Of a stretch of 64,000 nt of DNA, positions 42,921 through 55,504 are shown one piece after another. The notes below the pieces were generated by a model that searched no databases, was not told where the DNA came from, and worked only from the letters and a program-made list of their open reading frames with translations. The position numbers were made by a program, and so were the translations under genes. The stretch comes from Tepidimonas alkaliphilus (GTDB taxonomy: Bacteria > Pseudomonadota > Gammaproteobacteria > Burkholderiales > Burkholderiaceae_C), in assembly GCF_007556595.1 (NCBI RefSeq), contig NZ_VJNB01000002.1:1-64000 (forward strand). Reading direction: 5' to 3'. Positions within the stretch are counted from its first letter, which is position 1. Every line of letters starts with the position of its first letter.

Positions 42921-43334
42921 TCAACGGCAACCGTTGTTTCCGGACGAAGCGGCGGGCTCGGGCATCGGGGCGTCGCGATCCACACCAGCCTCGGCCAATC
43001 GGCGCTCGTATTCGGCCCACAGCTCCTTCTGCCGGCTACCAAGATGGTAAAGATACGCCCACGTGTAGATGCCGCTGCGGTGACCGTCGGAGAACGTGGG
43101 CTGCACCGCGTAGTGTCCCACCGGCTCCAGGGCAACAATTTCGACGTCGCGCTTGCCGGTCTGCAGCACCGCCTGACCAGGGCCGTGCCCCTGCACCTCG
43201 GCCGAGGGCGAATACACGCGCATCAGTTCAAACGGGATGCGAAAGCGCGCGCCGTCGTCAAACGCCACCTCCAGCACCCGGGAGGCGCCGTGCACGATCA
43301 GCTCCGTCGCACGCGGGGAAGACGCGAAAGTCAT
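42921..43334 (-). CDS. DUF971 (GBBH N-terminal-like) domain protein
   Basis: A 137-residue protein with the DUF971 pattern: [40 protein letters not shown] and [20 protein letters not shown]. The domain resembles the N-terminal part of gamma-butyrobetaine hydroxylase and is often linked to Fe-S or quinone genes. The start ATG at 43334 has GGAG about 7 bases upstream and overlaps the HIT gene stop. The function is unproven. Confidence 0.88.
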   Translation of the reverse strand: MTFASSPRATELIVHGASRVLEVAFDDGARFRIPFELMRVYSPSAEVQGHGPGQAVLQTGKRDVEIVALEPVGHYAVQPTFSDGHRSGIYTWAYLYHLGSRQKELWAEYERRLAEAGVDRDAPMPEPAASSGNNGCR

Positions 43335-43795
43335 GGCCCAAGCTCCTCCATGCTGGAATGGGACAGCCCCTCCAACATCCGCACGACCTCGGCGTCGCAG
43401 GCCGGCAGCCGCTCGCGCAGCGCCGCCAGCCGCAGCGCGTCGTCGCCGCGCTGCGCCGGCGCCCACACCGGGGCCGGAAAGCGGCTGTCCCAGTCGAAGC
43501 GCGCGATCACGTGCCAGTGCAGGTGCGGCACGACGTTGCCGAGACTGGCCAGGTTGACCTTGGCGGGGGCGAGCGTGGCCCGCAGCGCGCGCTCCACCGC
43601 CGTCACGAGCGTCATCGCGCGGGCCTGCTCGGTCGGGGACAGGTCGCTCCACTCGGCCACGTGCGCGGCGGCGATGACGCGGTACCACGCCGGCGCGGCG
43701 GCTACCTCGGCGCCGAGCGCCCGCACCACGCGCCAGCCCTTTCCGCGCCACAGCAGCAGGCCGCCGTCGTCACGGCACAGCGCACAGTCGGTCAC
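43331..43795 (-). CDS. HIT-family hydrolase/transferase
   Basis: A 154-residue protein with the histidine triad [17 protein letters not shown] (about residues 92-108), the nucleotide-phosphoramide-type catalytic motif. The N-terminal CALCRD is a zinc-type cysteine pair. The start is a GTG (43795) overlapping the stop of the large dehydrogenase gene (GTGA), and the end overlaps the DUF971 start. The same frame is open far upstream, but only because it lies opposite codons of the large gene. Confidence 0.88.
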   Translation of the reverse strand: MTDCALCRDDGGLLLWRGKGWRVVRALGAEVAAAPAWYRVIAAAHVAEWSDLSPTEQARAMTLVTAVERALRATLAPAKVNLASLGNVVPHLHWHVIARFDWDSRFPAPVWAPAQRGDDALRLAALRERLPACDAEVVRMLEGLSHSSMEELGP

Positions 43796-46700
43796 ACCAG
43801 CACCCGCTCGATGCCGCCGGCGTTGGCGCGCGCCACATATTCCGGCAACCAGTTCTCGCCCAGCACTTGGCGCGCGATCTCGACGACGATGTAGTCGGCC
43901 TCCAGCAGGCCATTGCTCAGGTCTTCGCTGTAGCGGCTCAGGCCCTGCAGGCAGCTCGGGCAGGAGGTCAGGATCTTGGTGCGGCCCGGCGTGAGCTGCG
44001 CGCCGGTGCGCTGCGCCAGCTCGGCCAGTTCGCGCTCGTTCTTGCGCAGCTCCTGCTCCTTGCGGAAGCGCACCTGGGTCGAGACGTCGGGCCGCGTCAC
44101 CGCAAGCGTCCCAGACTCGCCGCAGCAGCGGTCGCTGGCCACCACCGTCCCGCCCACCAGCGCCTTGACGGTCTGGAGCGGATCCTGCCGCTTCATCGGG
44201 CTGTGGCAGGGGTCGTGGTAGAGGTAGGCCTCTTTGCCCTCCAGCTTGACGCCTTTTTCCAGCAGGTATTCGTGGATGTCGAGGATGCGGCAGCCGGGGA
44301 AGATCTGGTCGAACTCGTAGTGCTGCAGCTGGTCGTAGCAGGTGCCGCAGCTGACCACCACGGTCTTGATGTCGAGGTAGTTCAGCGTGTTGGCCACGCG
44401 GTGGAACAGCACGCGGTTGTCGGTGATGATCTGCTCGGCCTTGTCGAACTGGCCGCTGCCGCGCTGCGGGTAGCCGCAGCACAGGTAGCCCGGCGGCAGC
44501 ACGGTCTGCACGCCGACGTGCCACAGCATGGCCTGCGTGGCCAGGCCCACCTGGCTGAACAGCCGCTCCGAGCCGCAGCCGGGGAAGTAGAACACCGCCT
44601 CGCTGTCGGCGCTGGTGCGCTGCGGATCGCGGATGATCGGCACGTAGGCCCGGTCCTCGATGTCGAGCAGCGCGCGCGCCGTCTTCTTGGGCAGGTTGCC
44701 CGGCATCTTCTTGTTGATGAAGTGGATGACCTGCTCCTTGACCGGCGCCGGGCCGACGGTGGCCGGCGGCGCGCTGGTCTGGCGCCGCGCCGCGCGCTTG
44801 AGCAGCTCGTGCGCCAGCCGCTGCGCGCGGTAGCCGACGTCCACCATCAGCGTGCGCATCAGCTTGATCGTCTCCGGGCGGGTGGCGTTGAGGAAGGCCA
44901 TCGCCAGCGCGTTGCCGGGCCGCCACGACTTGCGCCCCATCTTGCGCAGCAGGTTGCGCATCGCCATCGAGACGTCGCCGAAATCGATCTTGACCGGGCA
45001 GGGGCTCTCGCACTTGTGGCAGACCGTGCAGTGGTCGGCCACGTCCTCGAATTCCTCCCAGTGCTGCACGCTGATGCCGCGGCGCGTCTGCTCCTCGTAG
45101 AGAAAGGCCTCGATCAGCAGGCTGGTGGCCAGGATCTTGTTGCGCGGGCTGTAGAGCAGGTTGGCGCGCGGCACGTGCGTGGAGCACACCGGCTTGCACT
45201 TGCCGCAGCGCAGGCAATCCTTGACGCTGTCGGCGATGGAGCCGATGTCGCTCTGCTGCATGATCAGCGACTCGTGCCCGAGCAGGTTGAAGCTCGGCGT
45301 GTAGGCGTCGCGCAGGTCGGCGGCGCGCACGTCCGGGCCGAGGGCCGGCGCCTCGCGCAGCAGCTTGCCGCGGTTGAAGCGCCCTTGCGGATCGACCTTG
45401 GCCTTGTAGGCGGCAAACGGCGCCAGCTCCTCGTCGGTGAGGTACTGCAGCTTGGTGATGCCGATGCCGTGCTCGCCGGAGATCACGCCGCCCAGGCTGC
45501 GCGCCAGCGCCATCACGCGGTCCACCGCCTCGTGCGCGGTGCGCAGCATCGCGTAGTCGTCGCTGTTGACCGGGATGTTGGTGTGCACGTTGCCGTCGCC
45601 GGCGTGCATGTGCAGGGCGATCCAGACGCGGCCTTTCAGCACGCGGCGGTGGATCGCCTCGCACTGCGCCGCCACCGGCGCCAGCGCCGCGCCGCCGAAC
45701 AGCTCGCGCAGCGGCTGGCGCAGCTGCGTCTTCCAGCTGGCGCGCCAGGTGTGGTCCTGCAGCAGCTCGAACACCGTGCGCGTCTGCCCGTCGGGCACGG
45801 CGTCCAGCCCCTCCAGCCAGCCCTGCCACTGCGCGCGCACCGCGCGCACCAGCGCCAGCGCCTGCTGGCGGCGCTCCTCCACGAGTTCCGGCTCCGGCGC
45901 CTCGGCGCGATCCTCCACCTTGCCCAGCGGCAGCTGCGGCTGCTGCAGGAACGCCTCCAGCTCGTCGCACAGGCGGATCTTGTTGCGCAGGCTCAGCTCG
46001 ATGTTGATGCGCTCCACGCCGAGCGTGTATTCGCCCATGCGCTCCAGCGGGATCACCACGTCCTCGTTGATCTTGAAGGCGTTGGTGTGGCGGCTGATCG
46101 CGGCCGTGCGCTTGCGGTCGGCCCAGAACTTCTTGCGCGCCTCGGCGCTGACGGCCACGAACCCCTCGCCGCCGCGCGCATTGGCCAGCCGCACCACCTC
46201 GCTGGCGGCGCGCGCCACCGCGTCCGGGTCGTCGCCGACGATGTCGCCAATCAGCACCATCTTCGGCAGCGTGCCGCGTTTGCTCTTGGTGGTGTAGCCC
46301 ACCGCCTTCAGGTAGCGGTCGTCCAGGTGCTCCAGCCCCGCCAGCAGCGTGCCGCTGCGCCGCTGCTCGGCGAACATGAAGTCCTTGATCTCGACGATCG
46401 AGGGCACGGCGTCCCTGGGATTGCCGAAGAACTCCAGGCACACCGTGCGCGTGTGCGCCGGCATGCGGTGCAGCACCCAGCGCGCGCTGGTGATGATGCC
46501 GTCGCAGCCCTCCTTCTGCACGCCGGGCAGACCGCTCAGGAATTTGTCGGTGACGTCCTTGCCCAGGCCCGCCTTGCGGAAGGCCGAACCCGGGATGTCG
46601 AGCCGCTCGGTGCGGATGAGCGTCCGGCCGTCGGCCTCGAAATATTTCAGCTCGAAGCTGGCGACTTCGGCGTCGTGGATCTTGCCGAGGTTGTGGTTCA

Positions 46701-47700
46701 GCCGCGTGACCTCCAGCCACTGCGCCTGGGGCGTGACCATGCGCCAGCTCAGCAGGTTGTCCAGCGCCGTGCCCCACAGCACCGCCTTCTTGCCGCCGGC
46801 GTTCATGGCGATGTTGCCGCCAATGCACGAAGCCTCCGCCGACGTTGGATCGACCGCGAACACGTAGCCGGCGCGCTCGGCCGCATCGGCCACGCGCTGC
46901 GTGACCACGCCCGCCTCGGTCCAGATGGTCGGCACCGGCTCGGCGTGGCCGGGGATCGGCGCGAGCTCAACTTCGGTCAGGCGCTCGAGCTTTTCGGTGT
47001 TGATGACCGCGCTCTTCCACGTCAGCGGCACCGCGCCGCCGGTGTAGCCGGTGCCGCCGCCGCGCGGGATGATCGTCAGCCCGAGCTCGATGCAGCCCTG
47101 CACCAGGCCGACGATCTCCGCCTCGCTGTCGGGCGTGAGCACGACAAACGGATACTCCACGCGCCAGTCGGTGGCATCCGTCACGTGACTGACGCGCGAC
47201 AGGCCGTCGAAGCGGATGTTGTCCTTGTGCGTGTGGCGCCTGAGCACCCGCAGCGCGCGGCGGCGCAGCGCCGCCACCTCGTCGAAGTGCGCGGCAAACG
47301 CCTGCACCGCCTGCTGCGCCAGCGCCAGCAGCTCGCCGACCTTGGCGTCGCGCTCGGCGTCCTCGTGCGGGCGGCGGCGTTTTTCGATCTCGCGCAGGCG
47401 GTGGTGCAGCGCCTCGATCAGAGCCGTGCGCCGCTGCCGGTTGGCGAGCAAATCATCCTGGATGTAAGGGTTGCGCTGCACGACCCAGATGTCGCCCAGC
47501 ACCTCATACAGCATGCGCGCCGAGCGGCCCGTGGCGCGCTCGCTGCGTAATTGTTCCAGCAGCGTCCAGGCGCGCGCGCCCAGCAACCGGATCACGATCT
47601 CACGATCCGACAACGACGTGTAGTTGTAGGGAATTTCGCGCAGCCGCGGCGGCGTGGGCGTCGCGGCGAGCAGAGTAGGCGAAGCAAGGGGTGCGTTCAT
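43792..47700 (-). CDS. FAD/Fe-S oxidoreductase fusion, D-lactate dehydrogenase-like (DUF3683)
   Basis: A 1302-residue fusion. It has an N-terminal DUF3683-type region (about 1-130) and an FAD-binding PCMH domain (about 170-380, with [20 protein letters not shown]). An FAD-oxidase C-terminal domain follows, with [20 protein letters not shown] and [13 protein letters not shown]. Next come two 4Fe-4S motifs, [11 protein letters not shown] (about 828) and [12 protein letters not shown] (about 890), and two CCG domains with [10 protein letters not shown] and CCGESG. This combines the GlcD/Dld flavin part with a GlpC/LutA-like part, so electrons probably pass from a 2-hydroxyacid to quinone. The substrate is inferred. 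Confidence 0.9.
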   Translation of the reverse strand: MNAPLASPTLLAATPTPPRLREIPYNYTSLSDREIVIRLLGARAWTLLEQLRSERATGRSARMLYEVLGDIWVVQRNPYIQDDLLANRQRRTALIEALHHRLREIEKRRRPHEDAERDAKVGELLALAQQAVQAFAAHFDEVAALRRRALRVLRRHTHKDNIRFDGLSRVSHVTDATDWRVEYPFVVLTPDSEAEIVGLVQGCIELGLTIIPRGGGTGYTGGAVPLTWKSAVINTEKLERLTEVELAPIPGHAEPVPTIWTEAGVVTQRVADAAERAGYVFAVDPTSAEASCIGGNIAMNAGGKKAVLWGTALDNLLSWRMVTPQAQWLEVTRLNHNLGKIHDAEVASFELKYFEADGRTLIRTERLDIPGSAFRKAGLGKDVTDKFLSGLPGVQKEGCDGIITSARWVLHRMPAHTRTVCLEFFGNPRDAVPSIVEIKDFMFAEQRRSGTLLAGLEHLDDRYLKAVGYTTKSKRGTLPKMVLIGDIVGDDPDAVARAASEVVRLANARGGEGFVAVSAEARKKFWADRKRTAAISRHTNAFKINEDVVIPLERMGEYTLGVERINIELSLRNKIRLCDELEAFLQQPQLPLGKVEDRAEAPEPELVEERRQQALALVRAVRAQWQGWLEGLDAVPDGQTRTVFELLQDHTWRASWKTQLRQPLRELFGGAALAPVAAQCEAIHRRVLKGRVWIALHMHAGDGNVHTNIPVNSDDYAMLRTAHEAVDRVMALARSLGGVISGEHGIGITKLQYLTDEELAPFAAYKAKVDPQGRFNRGKLLREAPALGPDVRAADLRDAYTPSFNLLGHESLIMQQSDIGSIADSVKDCLRCGKCKPVCSTHVPRANLLYSPRNKILATSLLIEAFLYEEQTRRGISVQHWEEFEDVADHCTVCHKCESPCPVKIDFGDVSMAMRNLLRKMGRKSWRPGNALAMAFLNATRPETIKLMRTLMVDVGYRAQRLAHELLKRAARRQTSAPPATVGPAPVKEQVIHFINKKMPGNLPKKTARALLDIEDRAYVPIIRDPQRTSADSEAVFYFPGCGSERLFSQVGLATQAMLWHVGVQTVLPPGYLCCGYPQRGSGQFDKAEQIITDNRVLFHRVANTLNYLDIKTVVVSCGTCYDQLQHYEFDQIFPGCRILDIHEYLLEKGVKLEGKEAYLYHDPCHSPMKRQDPLQTVKALVGGTVVASDRCCGESGTLAVTRPDVSTQVRFRKEQELRKNERELAELAQRTGAQLTPGRTKILTSCPSCLQGLSRYSEDLSNGLLEADYIVVEIARQVLGENWLPEYVARANAGGIERVLV

Positions 47701-47770
47701 GGCAGAGGCAAGGCGCCGCGCCGCCAACGGTGGGCAGCATCGCCAACCCGCTGGCACGACGGGCCCGTGA

Positions 47771-47793
47771 TGTTATCGCAGCGCAACATAACA
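47771..47793. promoter_or_regulatory. Inverted repeat before the oxidoreductase fusion
   Basis: TGTTAT (47771-47776), 11-base spacer, ATAACA (47788-47793) is a perfect 6-bp inverted repeat in an otherwise GC-rich leader, 71 bases upstream of the start. It looks like an operator for a dimeric regulator. The minus strand also offers TATGTT as a weak -10. Confidence 0.4.
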
Positions 47794-47862
47794 CGCGCCT
47801 TGCGGCGGGCGATCCCCACGCCGCCGGCAGGCTCAAAAAACCCGCTGCCCGCACCTGCTTGG

Positions 47863-48138
47863 TTAGGCCCGGCGGGCGCGCCACGCCGCCAACGTGCCCA
47901 GCGTCCCCACCAACGCGGCGTAGGTGGCGATGCGACCATCGCTGTCGGTCAGCATCAGCCCGCCGACCAGCACCGCCGAGCCCGGAAGGGCCAGCCACAG
48001 CGTTTCGCGCCCCCAGCAAGCGAGCGCCGATCTTTTGCCGCAGCGGCGCCAAGCCAATACCGCACCCAGCAGCCCCCCGGTCACCCAGGCCGGCGCCACC
48101 AGGTGCCACAAGTGCATCAAGGCCGTCAACCCATCCAC
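47863..48138 (-). CDS. Small inner-membrane protein (91 aa)
   Basis: An unrecognised protein with three hydrophobic stretches ([56 protein letters not shown]) and few charges, so probably an inner-membrane protein. The open frame extends upstream across the hemA start. I prefer the GTG at 48138; an ATG at 48168 would leave no room for the hemA promoter, and the ATG at 48117 is also possible. It lies between hemA (divergent) and the oxidoreductase fusion. Function unknown. Confidence 0.5.
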   Translation of the reverse strand: MDGLTALMHLWHLVAPAWVTGGLLGAVLAWRRCGKRSALACWGRETLWLALPGSAVLVGGLMLTDSDGRIATYAALVGTLGTLAAWRARRA

Positions 48139-48153
48139 AAGAGGGCTGGATTT

Positions 48154-48159
48154 TATAAT
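48154..48159 (+). promoter_or_regulatory. -10 box directly before hemA start
   Basis: A perfect TATAAT ends seven bases before the hemA ATG (48167). With normal spacing transcription would begin at about the start codon itself. No Shine-Dalgarno is present. No strong -35 is visible at 16-18 bases. Confidence 0.45.
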
Positions 48160-48166
48160 CCGGGAC

Positions 48167-49477
48167 ATGACCGTTTGGGCGCTTGGCCTCAACCACCAAA
48201 CCGCCCCCCTCGACATGCGCGGGCGGCTGGCGTTCGGGCTGGAGCAGCTGCCCGACGCGCTGCGCCGCCTGCGCGCAGCCTTGTCGCGCCCGGCTGAGGC
48301 GACGCTGCTGTCCACCTGCAACCGCACTGAACTTTATGGCGCCGCCGACGAGCCCTTGGTGGACGCGGCGGTGCACTGGCTGGCGCAGCACGGCGGCTTG
48401 GATCCGCAGGCGCTGCGCCGTCACACCTATGTGCTGCTCGACGACGCCGCGGCCCGCCACGCGTTTCGCGTGGCCAGTGGGCTCGACAGCATGGTGCTGG
48501 GCGAACCGCAGATCCTTGGCCAGATGAAGGACGCCGTGCGGGTGGCCGATGAAGTCGGCACGCTGGGCAGCACGCTGCACCAACTGTTCCAGCGCTCGTT
48601 TGCGGTGGCCAAGCAGGTGCGCAGCAGCACTGAAATCGGCGCACACTCGATCAGCATGGCCGCCGCCGCAGTGCGGCTGTGCGGCCAGCTGTTCGAGGAT
48701 CTGCGCGAGATCCGCGTGCTGTTCGTCGGCGCCGGCGAGATGATCGAGCTGACCGCCACGCACTTTGCCGCGCGCCAGCCGCGCGCGATGGCGATCGCCA
48801 ACCGCACGCTGGAGCGCGGCGAAAAGCTCGCCGCGCGCTTCGGCGCCGAGGCGATGCGGCTGTCGGATCTGCCGGCGCGGCTGCACGAGTTCGACGCCGT
48901 GGTCAGCTGCACCGCCAGCACCCTGCCGTTGATCGGGCTCGGCATGGTGGAAAGCGCGCTGAAGCGCCGCCGCCACCGCCCGATGTTCATGGTCGATCTG
49001 GCGGTACCGCGCGACATCGAAGCCGAGGTCAAGCAGCTCGATGACGTTTACCTCTACACCGTCGATGACTTGGCTGCCGTCGTCCAAGCCGGGCGCGACA
49101 GCCGGCAAGCCGCGGTGGCGCAGGCCGAAGCCATCATCGACGCCGGCGTGCAAAGCTTCATGCACTGGCTGCGCCAGCGCGACCCGCGCCACGGCGTGGT
49201 GCCGTTGATCCGCGACCTGCACGCCCAAGCCGAGGCGTGGCAGCAGGCCGAGCTGGCGCGCGCACGCCGGCTGCTGGCCCGCGGCGCCAGCCCCGAAGAA
49301 GCGCTGCAAGCGCTGGCGCGCGGGCTGACGCACAAAATGCTGCACGGCGCGCTGGCCGAGCTGCACAGCGGCGACGACCATGCGCGCGCCCACACGGCGG
49401 AGGTGGTGGCACGGCTGTTTTTGCGCGGACGCCGCGCCGGCTTGGAGACCCCTGCCCCCTCCCCCTCGGAACCATGA
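48167..49477 (+). CDS. hemA: Glutamyl-tRNA reductase HemA
   Basis: A 436-residue enzyme of the C5 pathway, reducing glutamyl-tRNA to glutamate-1-semialdehyde for haem. The start [20 protein letters not shown] is canonical. The catalytic cysteine is C51 in [12 protein letters not shown]. The NADPH-binding domain has [20 protein letters not shown] and [20 protein letters not shown]. The stop overlaps the prfA start, so the two are coupled, as in many proteobacteria. The ATG sits seven bases after a TATAAT, so the message may be leaderless. Confidence 0.97.
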   Translation: MTVWALGLNHQTAPLDMRGRLAFGLEQLPDALRRLRAALSRPAEATLLSTCNRTELYGAADEPLVDAAVHWLAQHGGLDPQALRRHTYVLLDDAAARHAFRVASGLDSMVLGEPQILGQMKDAVRVADEVGTLGSTLHQLFQRSFAVAKQVRSSTEIGAHSISMAAAAVRLCGQLFEDLREIRVLFVGAGEMIELTATHFAARQPRAMAIANRTLERGEKLAARFGAEAMRLSDLPARLHEFDAVVSCTASTLPLIGLGMVESALKRRRHRPMFMVDLAVPRDIEAEVKQLDDVYLYTVDDLAAVVQAGRDSRQAAVAQAEAIIDAGVQSFMHWLRQRDPRHGVVPLIRDLHAQAEAWQQAELARARRLLARGASPEEALQALARGLTHKMLHGALAELHSGDDHARAHTAEVVARLFLRGRRAGLETPAPSPSEP

Positions 49478-50586
49478 AGCCGTTTATCCGCCAGACGCTG
49501 GAGCAGCGCCGCCACCGCCTGCACGAGCTCGACGCGCAACTGGCGGCTCCGGACGCCACCGCCGACCTGGCGCGCTTTCAGGCGCTGTCGCGTGAGCACG
49601 CCGAAACCGACGCGCTGGTGCAGCCGTATCTGCGCTACCTCAAGCGCGAGGCCGACTGGCAAGCGGCGCTGAAGCTGCACGACGAGGCGATGGCCGCGGG
49701 CGATGCCGCGCTGGCGGCGCTGGCCGCCGACGAAATTGAAGCCGCGCAGACCGAACTGCGCACGCTGGAAGCGGAGCTGCAAGCCCTGCTGGTGCCGCGC
49801 GAACCCGAGGAGGCGCGCCCGGCGTTTGTGGAAATCCGCGCCGGCGCTGGCGGCGAGGAGGCCGCGCTGTTCGCCGCCGATCTGGCGCGCATGTACACCC
49901 GCTACGCCGAACGCCAGGGCTGGCGGGTGGAGGTGCTCAGCGAATCCCCAAGCGACCTCGGCGGCTACAAGGAAGTGGTGCTGCGCGTCGCCGGCGACGG
50001 CGCCTACGGACGGCTGCGCTTTGAGTCCGGCGGCCACCGCGTGCAGCGCATCCCGGTCACCGAGTCACAGGGGCGCATCCACACCAGCGCCTGCACGGTG
50101 GCGGTGCTGCCGGAGCCGGACGAGCAGCAGGCCATCCAGCTCGACCCGGCCGAGCTGCGCATCGACACCTTTCGCGCCAGCGGCGCCGGCGGCCAGCACG
50201 TCAACCGCACCGACTCGGCGGTGCGCATCACCCACCTGCCCACGGGTCTTGTGGCCGAGTGCCAGGACGACCGCAGCCAGCACCGCAACAAGGCGCGCGC
50301 GCTGCAAGTGCTGCTGGCGCGGCTGCAAGAGCGCGAGCGCCAGGCGCGCCTGGCGCAGGAAGCCGCGCTGCGCAAAAGCCTGATCGGCAGCGGCGACCGC
50401 AGCGACCGCATCCGCACCTACAACTTTCCGCAGAGCCGTGTCACCGACCACCGCATCCACCTGACGCTGCACAAGCTGACGGCGGTGCTGGACGGCGAGC
50501 TCGACGAGCTGATCGACGCGTTGCGGCTGGCGCACGGCGCGCAGCAGCTGGCGGAGCTGGAGGCGCAGGCCGCCGCGACGGCCTGA
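49474..50586 (+). CDS. prfA: Peptide chain release factor 1
   Basis: A 370-residue class I release factor. The stop-codon recognition motif is PVT (residues 194-196), which marks RF1 (UAA/UAG), and the catalytic GGQ is at 239-241 in [16 protein letters not shown]. The ATG overlaps hemA as ATGA. PrmC, encoded 12 bases downstream, methylates the glutamine of GGQ. Confidence 0.97.
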   Translation: MKPFIRQTLEQRRHRLHELDAQLAAPDATADLARFQALSREHAETDALVQPYLRYLKREADWQAALKLHDEAMAAGDAALAALAADEIEAAQTELRTLEAELQALLVPREPEEARPAFVEIRAGAGGEEAALFAADLARMYTRYAERQGWRVEVLSESPSDLGGYKEVVLRVAGDGAYGRLRFESGGHRVQRIPVTESQGRIHTSACTVAVLPEPDEQQAIQLDPAELRIDTFRASGAGGQHVNRTDSAVRITHLPTGLVAECQDDRSQHRNKARALQVLLARLQERERQARLAQEAALRKSLIGSGDRSDRIRTYNFPQSRVTDHRIHLTLHKLTAVLDGELDELIDALRLAHGAQQLAELEAQAAATA

Positions 50587-50598
50587 CCCGCCGCGCGC

Positions 50599-51492
50599 AT
50601 GACCACCTCTCGCACGCTCGACGACGCGCTGCGCGCCGCGCAGGCGCAGGGCCTGCCGCGGCTGGAGGCGCAATGGCTGCTGCTGCACGCGCTGGGGCGC
50701 GGCCTGGATGAGCGCGCCTGGCTGCTGGCGCACGGCGAGGCGGCGCTGCCAGCCGAGGCGGCGGCGCGCTACGCCACGCTGTGCGCGCAGCGCCGCGACG
50801 GCGTGCCGCTGGCCTACCTGGTCGGCGAGCGCGGCTTTCACGGCCTGACGCTGCGGGTGGACGCGCGCGTGCTCGACCCCCGCCCGGACACCGAGACGCT
50901 GGTGGACTGGGCGCTGGAACTGCTGCCGCAGGGGCAGGCCGCCGACGTGCTGGATCTCGGCACCGGCAGCGGCGCCATCGCGCTGGCGCTGCAGGCGCGC
51001 CGGCCGGCGGCGCGCGTGTGGGCGGTGGACGCAAGCCCCGCCGCGCTGGAGGTGGCCGCGGTCAACGGACGGCGGCTCGGCCTGCCGGTGCGCTGGCTGC
51101 ACGGCGACTGGTGGCGCGGCTGGCGCGCCTGGGACAAGGTCCAAAGCGAACCGCCGCCGGCGCGCTTCGACCTCGTCGTCAGCAACCCGCCGTACCTGGC
51201 CGCGGACGACCCGCACCTGCCAGCGCTGCGCCACGAACCGCGCCAAGCGCTGGTGGCCGGCGCCGACGGCCTGCAGGCGCTGCGCGCCATCGTGGCCGGC
51301 GCGCCGGCGCGGCTGCGCGCAGGCGGCTGGCTGCTGCTGGAACACGGCTGGAACCAGGCCGACGCGGTGGCGACGCTGCTGCGCGCGCACGGCTTTGGTG
51401 CGCCGGCGCACCGGCGCGACCTCGGCGGCCATGTGCGCTGCACCGGCGCGCCGTGGCCCGGCGCCAGCACGAAAGGAACCGCAGCGGGATAA
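50599..51492 (+). CDS. prmC: Release factor glutamine methyltransferase PrmC
   Basis: A 297-residue N5-glutamine methyltransferase. It has the SAM motif VLDLGTGSGAIALALQARRP (117-136) and the NPPY catalytic motif FDLVVSNPPYLAADDPHLP (N196-Y199). The N-terminal helical domain binds the release factor. It follows prfA by 12 bases and is read with it. An insertion around WWRGWRAWDKVQSEPPPARF slightly lengthens the middle. Confidence 0.96.
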   Translation: MTTSRTLDDALRAAQAQGLPRLEAQWLLLHALGRGLDERAWLLAHGEAALPAEAAARYATLCAQRRDGVPLAYLVGERGFHGLTLRVDARVLDPRPDTETLVDWALELLPQGQAADVLDLGTGSGAIALALQARRPAARVWAVDASPAALEVAAVNGRRLGLPVRWLHGDWWRGWRAWDKVQSEPPPARFDLVVSNPPYLAADDPHLPALRHEPRQALVAGADGLQALRAIVAGAPARLRAGGWLLLEHGWNQADAVATLLRAHGFGAPAHRRDLGGHVRCTGAPWPGASTKGTAAG

Positions 51493-51529
51493 TGCGGTCA
51501 TCGCAACCCTACGTTGACCCGGCACAACC

Positions 51530-51856
51530 ATGAGCGACGTTCAGCAACGCATCGACCAACTGGTGAAAAACCACGACATCGTGCTGTTTATGAAGGGCAC
51601 GCCGAGCTTTCCGATGTGCGGCTTTTCGGGCCGCGCGGTGCAAATCCTCAAAGCCTGCGGCGTCGATCCGAAAGCCATCATGGCCATCAACGTGCTGGAC
51701 GACCCCGAGATCCGCCAGGGCGTCAAGGAATACAGCAACTGGCCCACCATCCCGCAGCTCTACATTCGCGGCGAATTCATCGGCGGCTCCGACATCATGA
51801 TGGAGATGTATGAGAGCGGCGAACTGCAGAAGCTGCTGGCGGCTCCAACCGCTTGA
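51530..51856 (+). CDS. grxD: Monothiol glutaredoxin GrxD (Grx4)
   Basis: A 108-residue CGFS-type glutaredoxin. KGTPSFPMCGFSGRAVQI holds the single active cysteine C30; NWPTIPQLYIRGEFIGGSDI and the closing ELQKLLAAPTA complete the fold. Proteins of this kind carry and hand over 2Fe-2S clusters with glutathione. It follows prmC by 37 bases. Confidence 0.97.
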   Translation: MSDVQQRIDQLVKNHDIVLFMKGTPSFPMCGFSGRAVQILKACGVDPKAIMAINVLDDPEIRQGVKEYSNWPTIPQLYIRGEFIGGSDIMMEMYESGELQKLLAAPTA

Positions 51857-51966
51857 GGCGGCCCGGCGGCGCCACGCCCTGGGGTCATCCCGGATTCCGG
51901 CGCCGGCACGGTGCTTGCTTCAATCGGGTTGAGGCATTCAGCCTCTTGGGTTGAAAGGAGAGCACC

Positions 51967-52974
51967 ATGGTCCGCGAACCTGCCCCCCTCGCAGCCGCAG
52001 CGCGCGGCCTGCCGATTGCCAGCGTGCGCGCCATTTTCAACCCCGACGACGTTGAGCAGCGCTTAAAGCGCCTGAAGGCGCAGGGCCACGAGCGCGAGCA
52101 GGCCACGCTGTGCCAAACCTACGAGCGCATGCTGGAGCGCGGCCCGCAGCGCTTTGCGGTCAAACCCTCCGGCGTGCCGGACATGGCGCCGCTGTATGAG
52201 CAACTGCCCAACTTCCGCGCCGTGCTGGATGACATCAAGCGCCACGTCGCGCTGGCGCAGGCCGGCAGCGACAGCCTGGAGGTCACGCCGATCCTGCTGT
52301 TGGGCCCGCCGGGCGTCGGCAAGACGCACTTTGCGCAGCAGCTCGCCGAGCTGCTGGCCACCACCATGACGCTGGTGCCGATGAGCTCGATGACCGCCGG
52401 TTGGCTGCTGTCGGGCTCCTCCTCGCAGTGGAAAGGCGCCAAGCCTGGCAAGGTGTTCGAGGCGCTGGTGGACGGCGACTACGCCAACCCGGTGATCGTC
52501 GTCGATGAAATCGACAAGGCCAGCGAGCATGCCCAATATGACCCGCTGGGCGCGCTGTATGGGCTGCTGGAGCCGCAGACCGCGCAGCGCTTTGTCGATG
52601 AGTTCGCCGAGGTGCCGATCGACGCCAGCCAGGTCATCTGGATCACCACCGCCAACGACGAGCGCGCGATTCCCGAACCGATCCTCAACCGCATGAACGT
52701 GTTCGAAATCGCGCCGCCGACCCACGAGGAGGCGCGCACGATCGCGCGGCAGCTCTATCAGCGGCTGCGCGCCGCGCACGACTGGGGCCGGCTGTTCGAC
52801 GAGGAGCCCGGCGACGACGTGCTGGACCGGCTGGCCGAGCTCGCCCCGCGCGAGATGCGCCGCGCGCTGATGACGGCGTTCGGCAACGCGCGGCTCGATG
52901 AGCGCGGCCATCTGGAGGCGCGCGACCTGCCCAGCGCACCCCACGGCAAGGTGCGCATCGGGTTTTTGCAGTAA
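51967..52974 (+). CDS. Orphan Lon-like AAA+ ATPase
   Basis: A 335-residue protein consisting mainly of one AAA+ module. Walker A is GPPGVGKT (113-120), Walker B NPVIVVDEIDKASEHA (D180, E181), sensor 1 ITTAN (226-230), and a candidate arginine finger R242 in PEPILNRMNVFEIAPPTHEE. The module resembles the Lon ATPase domain, but the N-terminal substrate domain and the Ser-Lys protease domain are missing. The start ATG has GGAG upstream. It stands alone, converging with a lytic transglycosylase. It may act as a remodeling ATPase; the partner is unknown. Confidence 0.85.
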   Translation: MVREPAPLAAAARGLPIASVRAIFNPDDVEQRLKRLKAQGHEREQATLCQTYERMLERGPQRFAVKPSGVPDMAPLYEQLPNFRAVLDDIKRHVALAQAGSDSLEVTPILLLGPPGVGKTHFAQQLAELLATTMTLVPMSSMTAGWLLSGSSSQWKGAKPGKVFEALVDGDYANPVIVVDEIDKASEHAQYDPLGALYGLLEPQTAQRFVDEFAEVPIDASQVIWITTANDERAIPEPILNRMNVFEIAPPTHEEARTIARQLYQRLRAAHDWGRLFDEEPGDDVLDRLAELAPREMRRALMTAFGNARLDERGHLEARDLPSAPHGKVRIGFLQ

Positions 52975-52994
52975 AAGCGGCGCCCAGCGCCGTT

Positions 52995-53696
52995 TCAGGC
53001 GCGCGGCGCCGCACCATGGCCGAGGTCGGCCCAGCGACGCCGCGCAGCCAGCACCGCGTTCGGGTACGCCGCCTGCCCGCGGCTGCCGTTGTAACGTCCC
53101 AGCGCCATGAACAAGTCGCCGCGCTCGCGATCCAGGTAATGGCGCAGGATCACGCAGCCGTAGCGCAGGTTGGTCTGCAGATGGAACAGCTTGTCCGGAT
53201 CGCCGTCGCCAATCAGCCGCGTCCAGAACGGCATCACCTGCATGTAGCCGCGCGCGCCAGCGCGCGAGATCGCCCAGCGGCGAAAGCCGCTTTCCACCTC
53301 GATCAGCCCCAGCACCAGCGCGGTATCCAGCCCGGCGCGGCGGCTCTCATACCAGACGGTCTGCAGGAAATCCTCGCGCGCGCGCGCCTCGGGCTTGCGC
53401 CGGCGCAGCCGCCAGCTGCCGTCGGCCAGCCAGCGCACGTAGTGCACGCGCTCCTCCGCGCTGGTCAGCACCGGCTCGGGCGGGTCGAGTTGCTCCACCG
53501 CGGCGCGCAGCGCGTGGCGCACGGCGTCCGACAGCGGCTCCTCGATCTGCGCGCCGGCATGCGCCCCCGGCGCCGCGGCCACCAGCCCGACAGCAGCCCC
53601 CCACGGCGCAACGGCGCGCGCCAGCGCCCAGCCGGCCGCGGCGCGCAGGACGGCGCGGCGCATCGGCCCAAGGGTCGTGCCAGGCGCCGCCGTCAT
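52995..53696 (-). CDS. Lytic transglycosylase (SLT domain)
   Basis: A 233-residue secreted protein. The twin-arginine-like start [18 protein letters not shown] leads to a hydrophobic stretch ending APGAHA. The SLT domain has [20 protein letters not shown] (catalytic glutamate in IEVES) and [20 protein letters not shown]. It cleaves peptidoglycan glycan strands. The start at 53696 follows the proS stop by two bases and has AGGT upstream; an ATG at 53663 would give the shorter signal. Confidence 0.88.
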   Translation of the reverse strand: MTAAPGTTLGPMRRAVLRAAAGWALARAVAPWGAAVGLVAAAPGAHAGAQIEEPLSDAVRHALRAAVEQLDPPEPVLTSAEERVHYVRWLADGSWRLRRRKPEARAREDFLQTVWYESRRAGLDTALVLGLIEVESGFRRWAISRAGARGYMQVMPFWTRLIGDGDPDKLFHLQTNLRYGCVILRHYLDRERGDLFMALGRYNGSRGQAAYPNAVLAARRRWADLGHGAAPRA

Positions 53697-53698
53697 CG

Positions 53699-55444
<1,746 letters not shown>

Positions 55445-55504
55445 ATCGACAGGCTCAGACCCGCGTTGCATAATCGGGTCAGTTTTTTAAGATTGGGGTT
55501 GATT

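Noticed and set aside
43796-46828. Minus-strand open frame continuing upstream of the HIT gene
   Set aside because: Only the part from 43795 shows a protein family; the rest is out of frame with the verified dehydrogenase gene on the same strand.
43867-47550. A plus-strand open frame of about 1227 codons opposite the oxidoreductase fusion
   Set aside because: It is antisense to a gene with intact FAD and Fe-S motifs; its translation is low-complexity (H, R, Q, A, L) with no recognisable domain. Long antisense frames are expected at this GC content.
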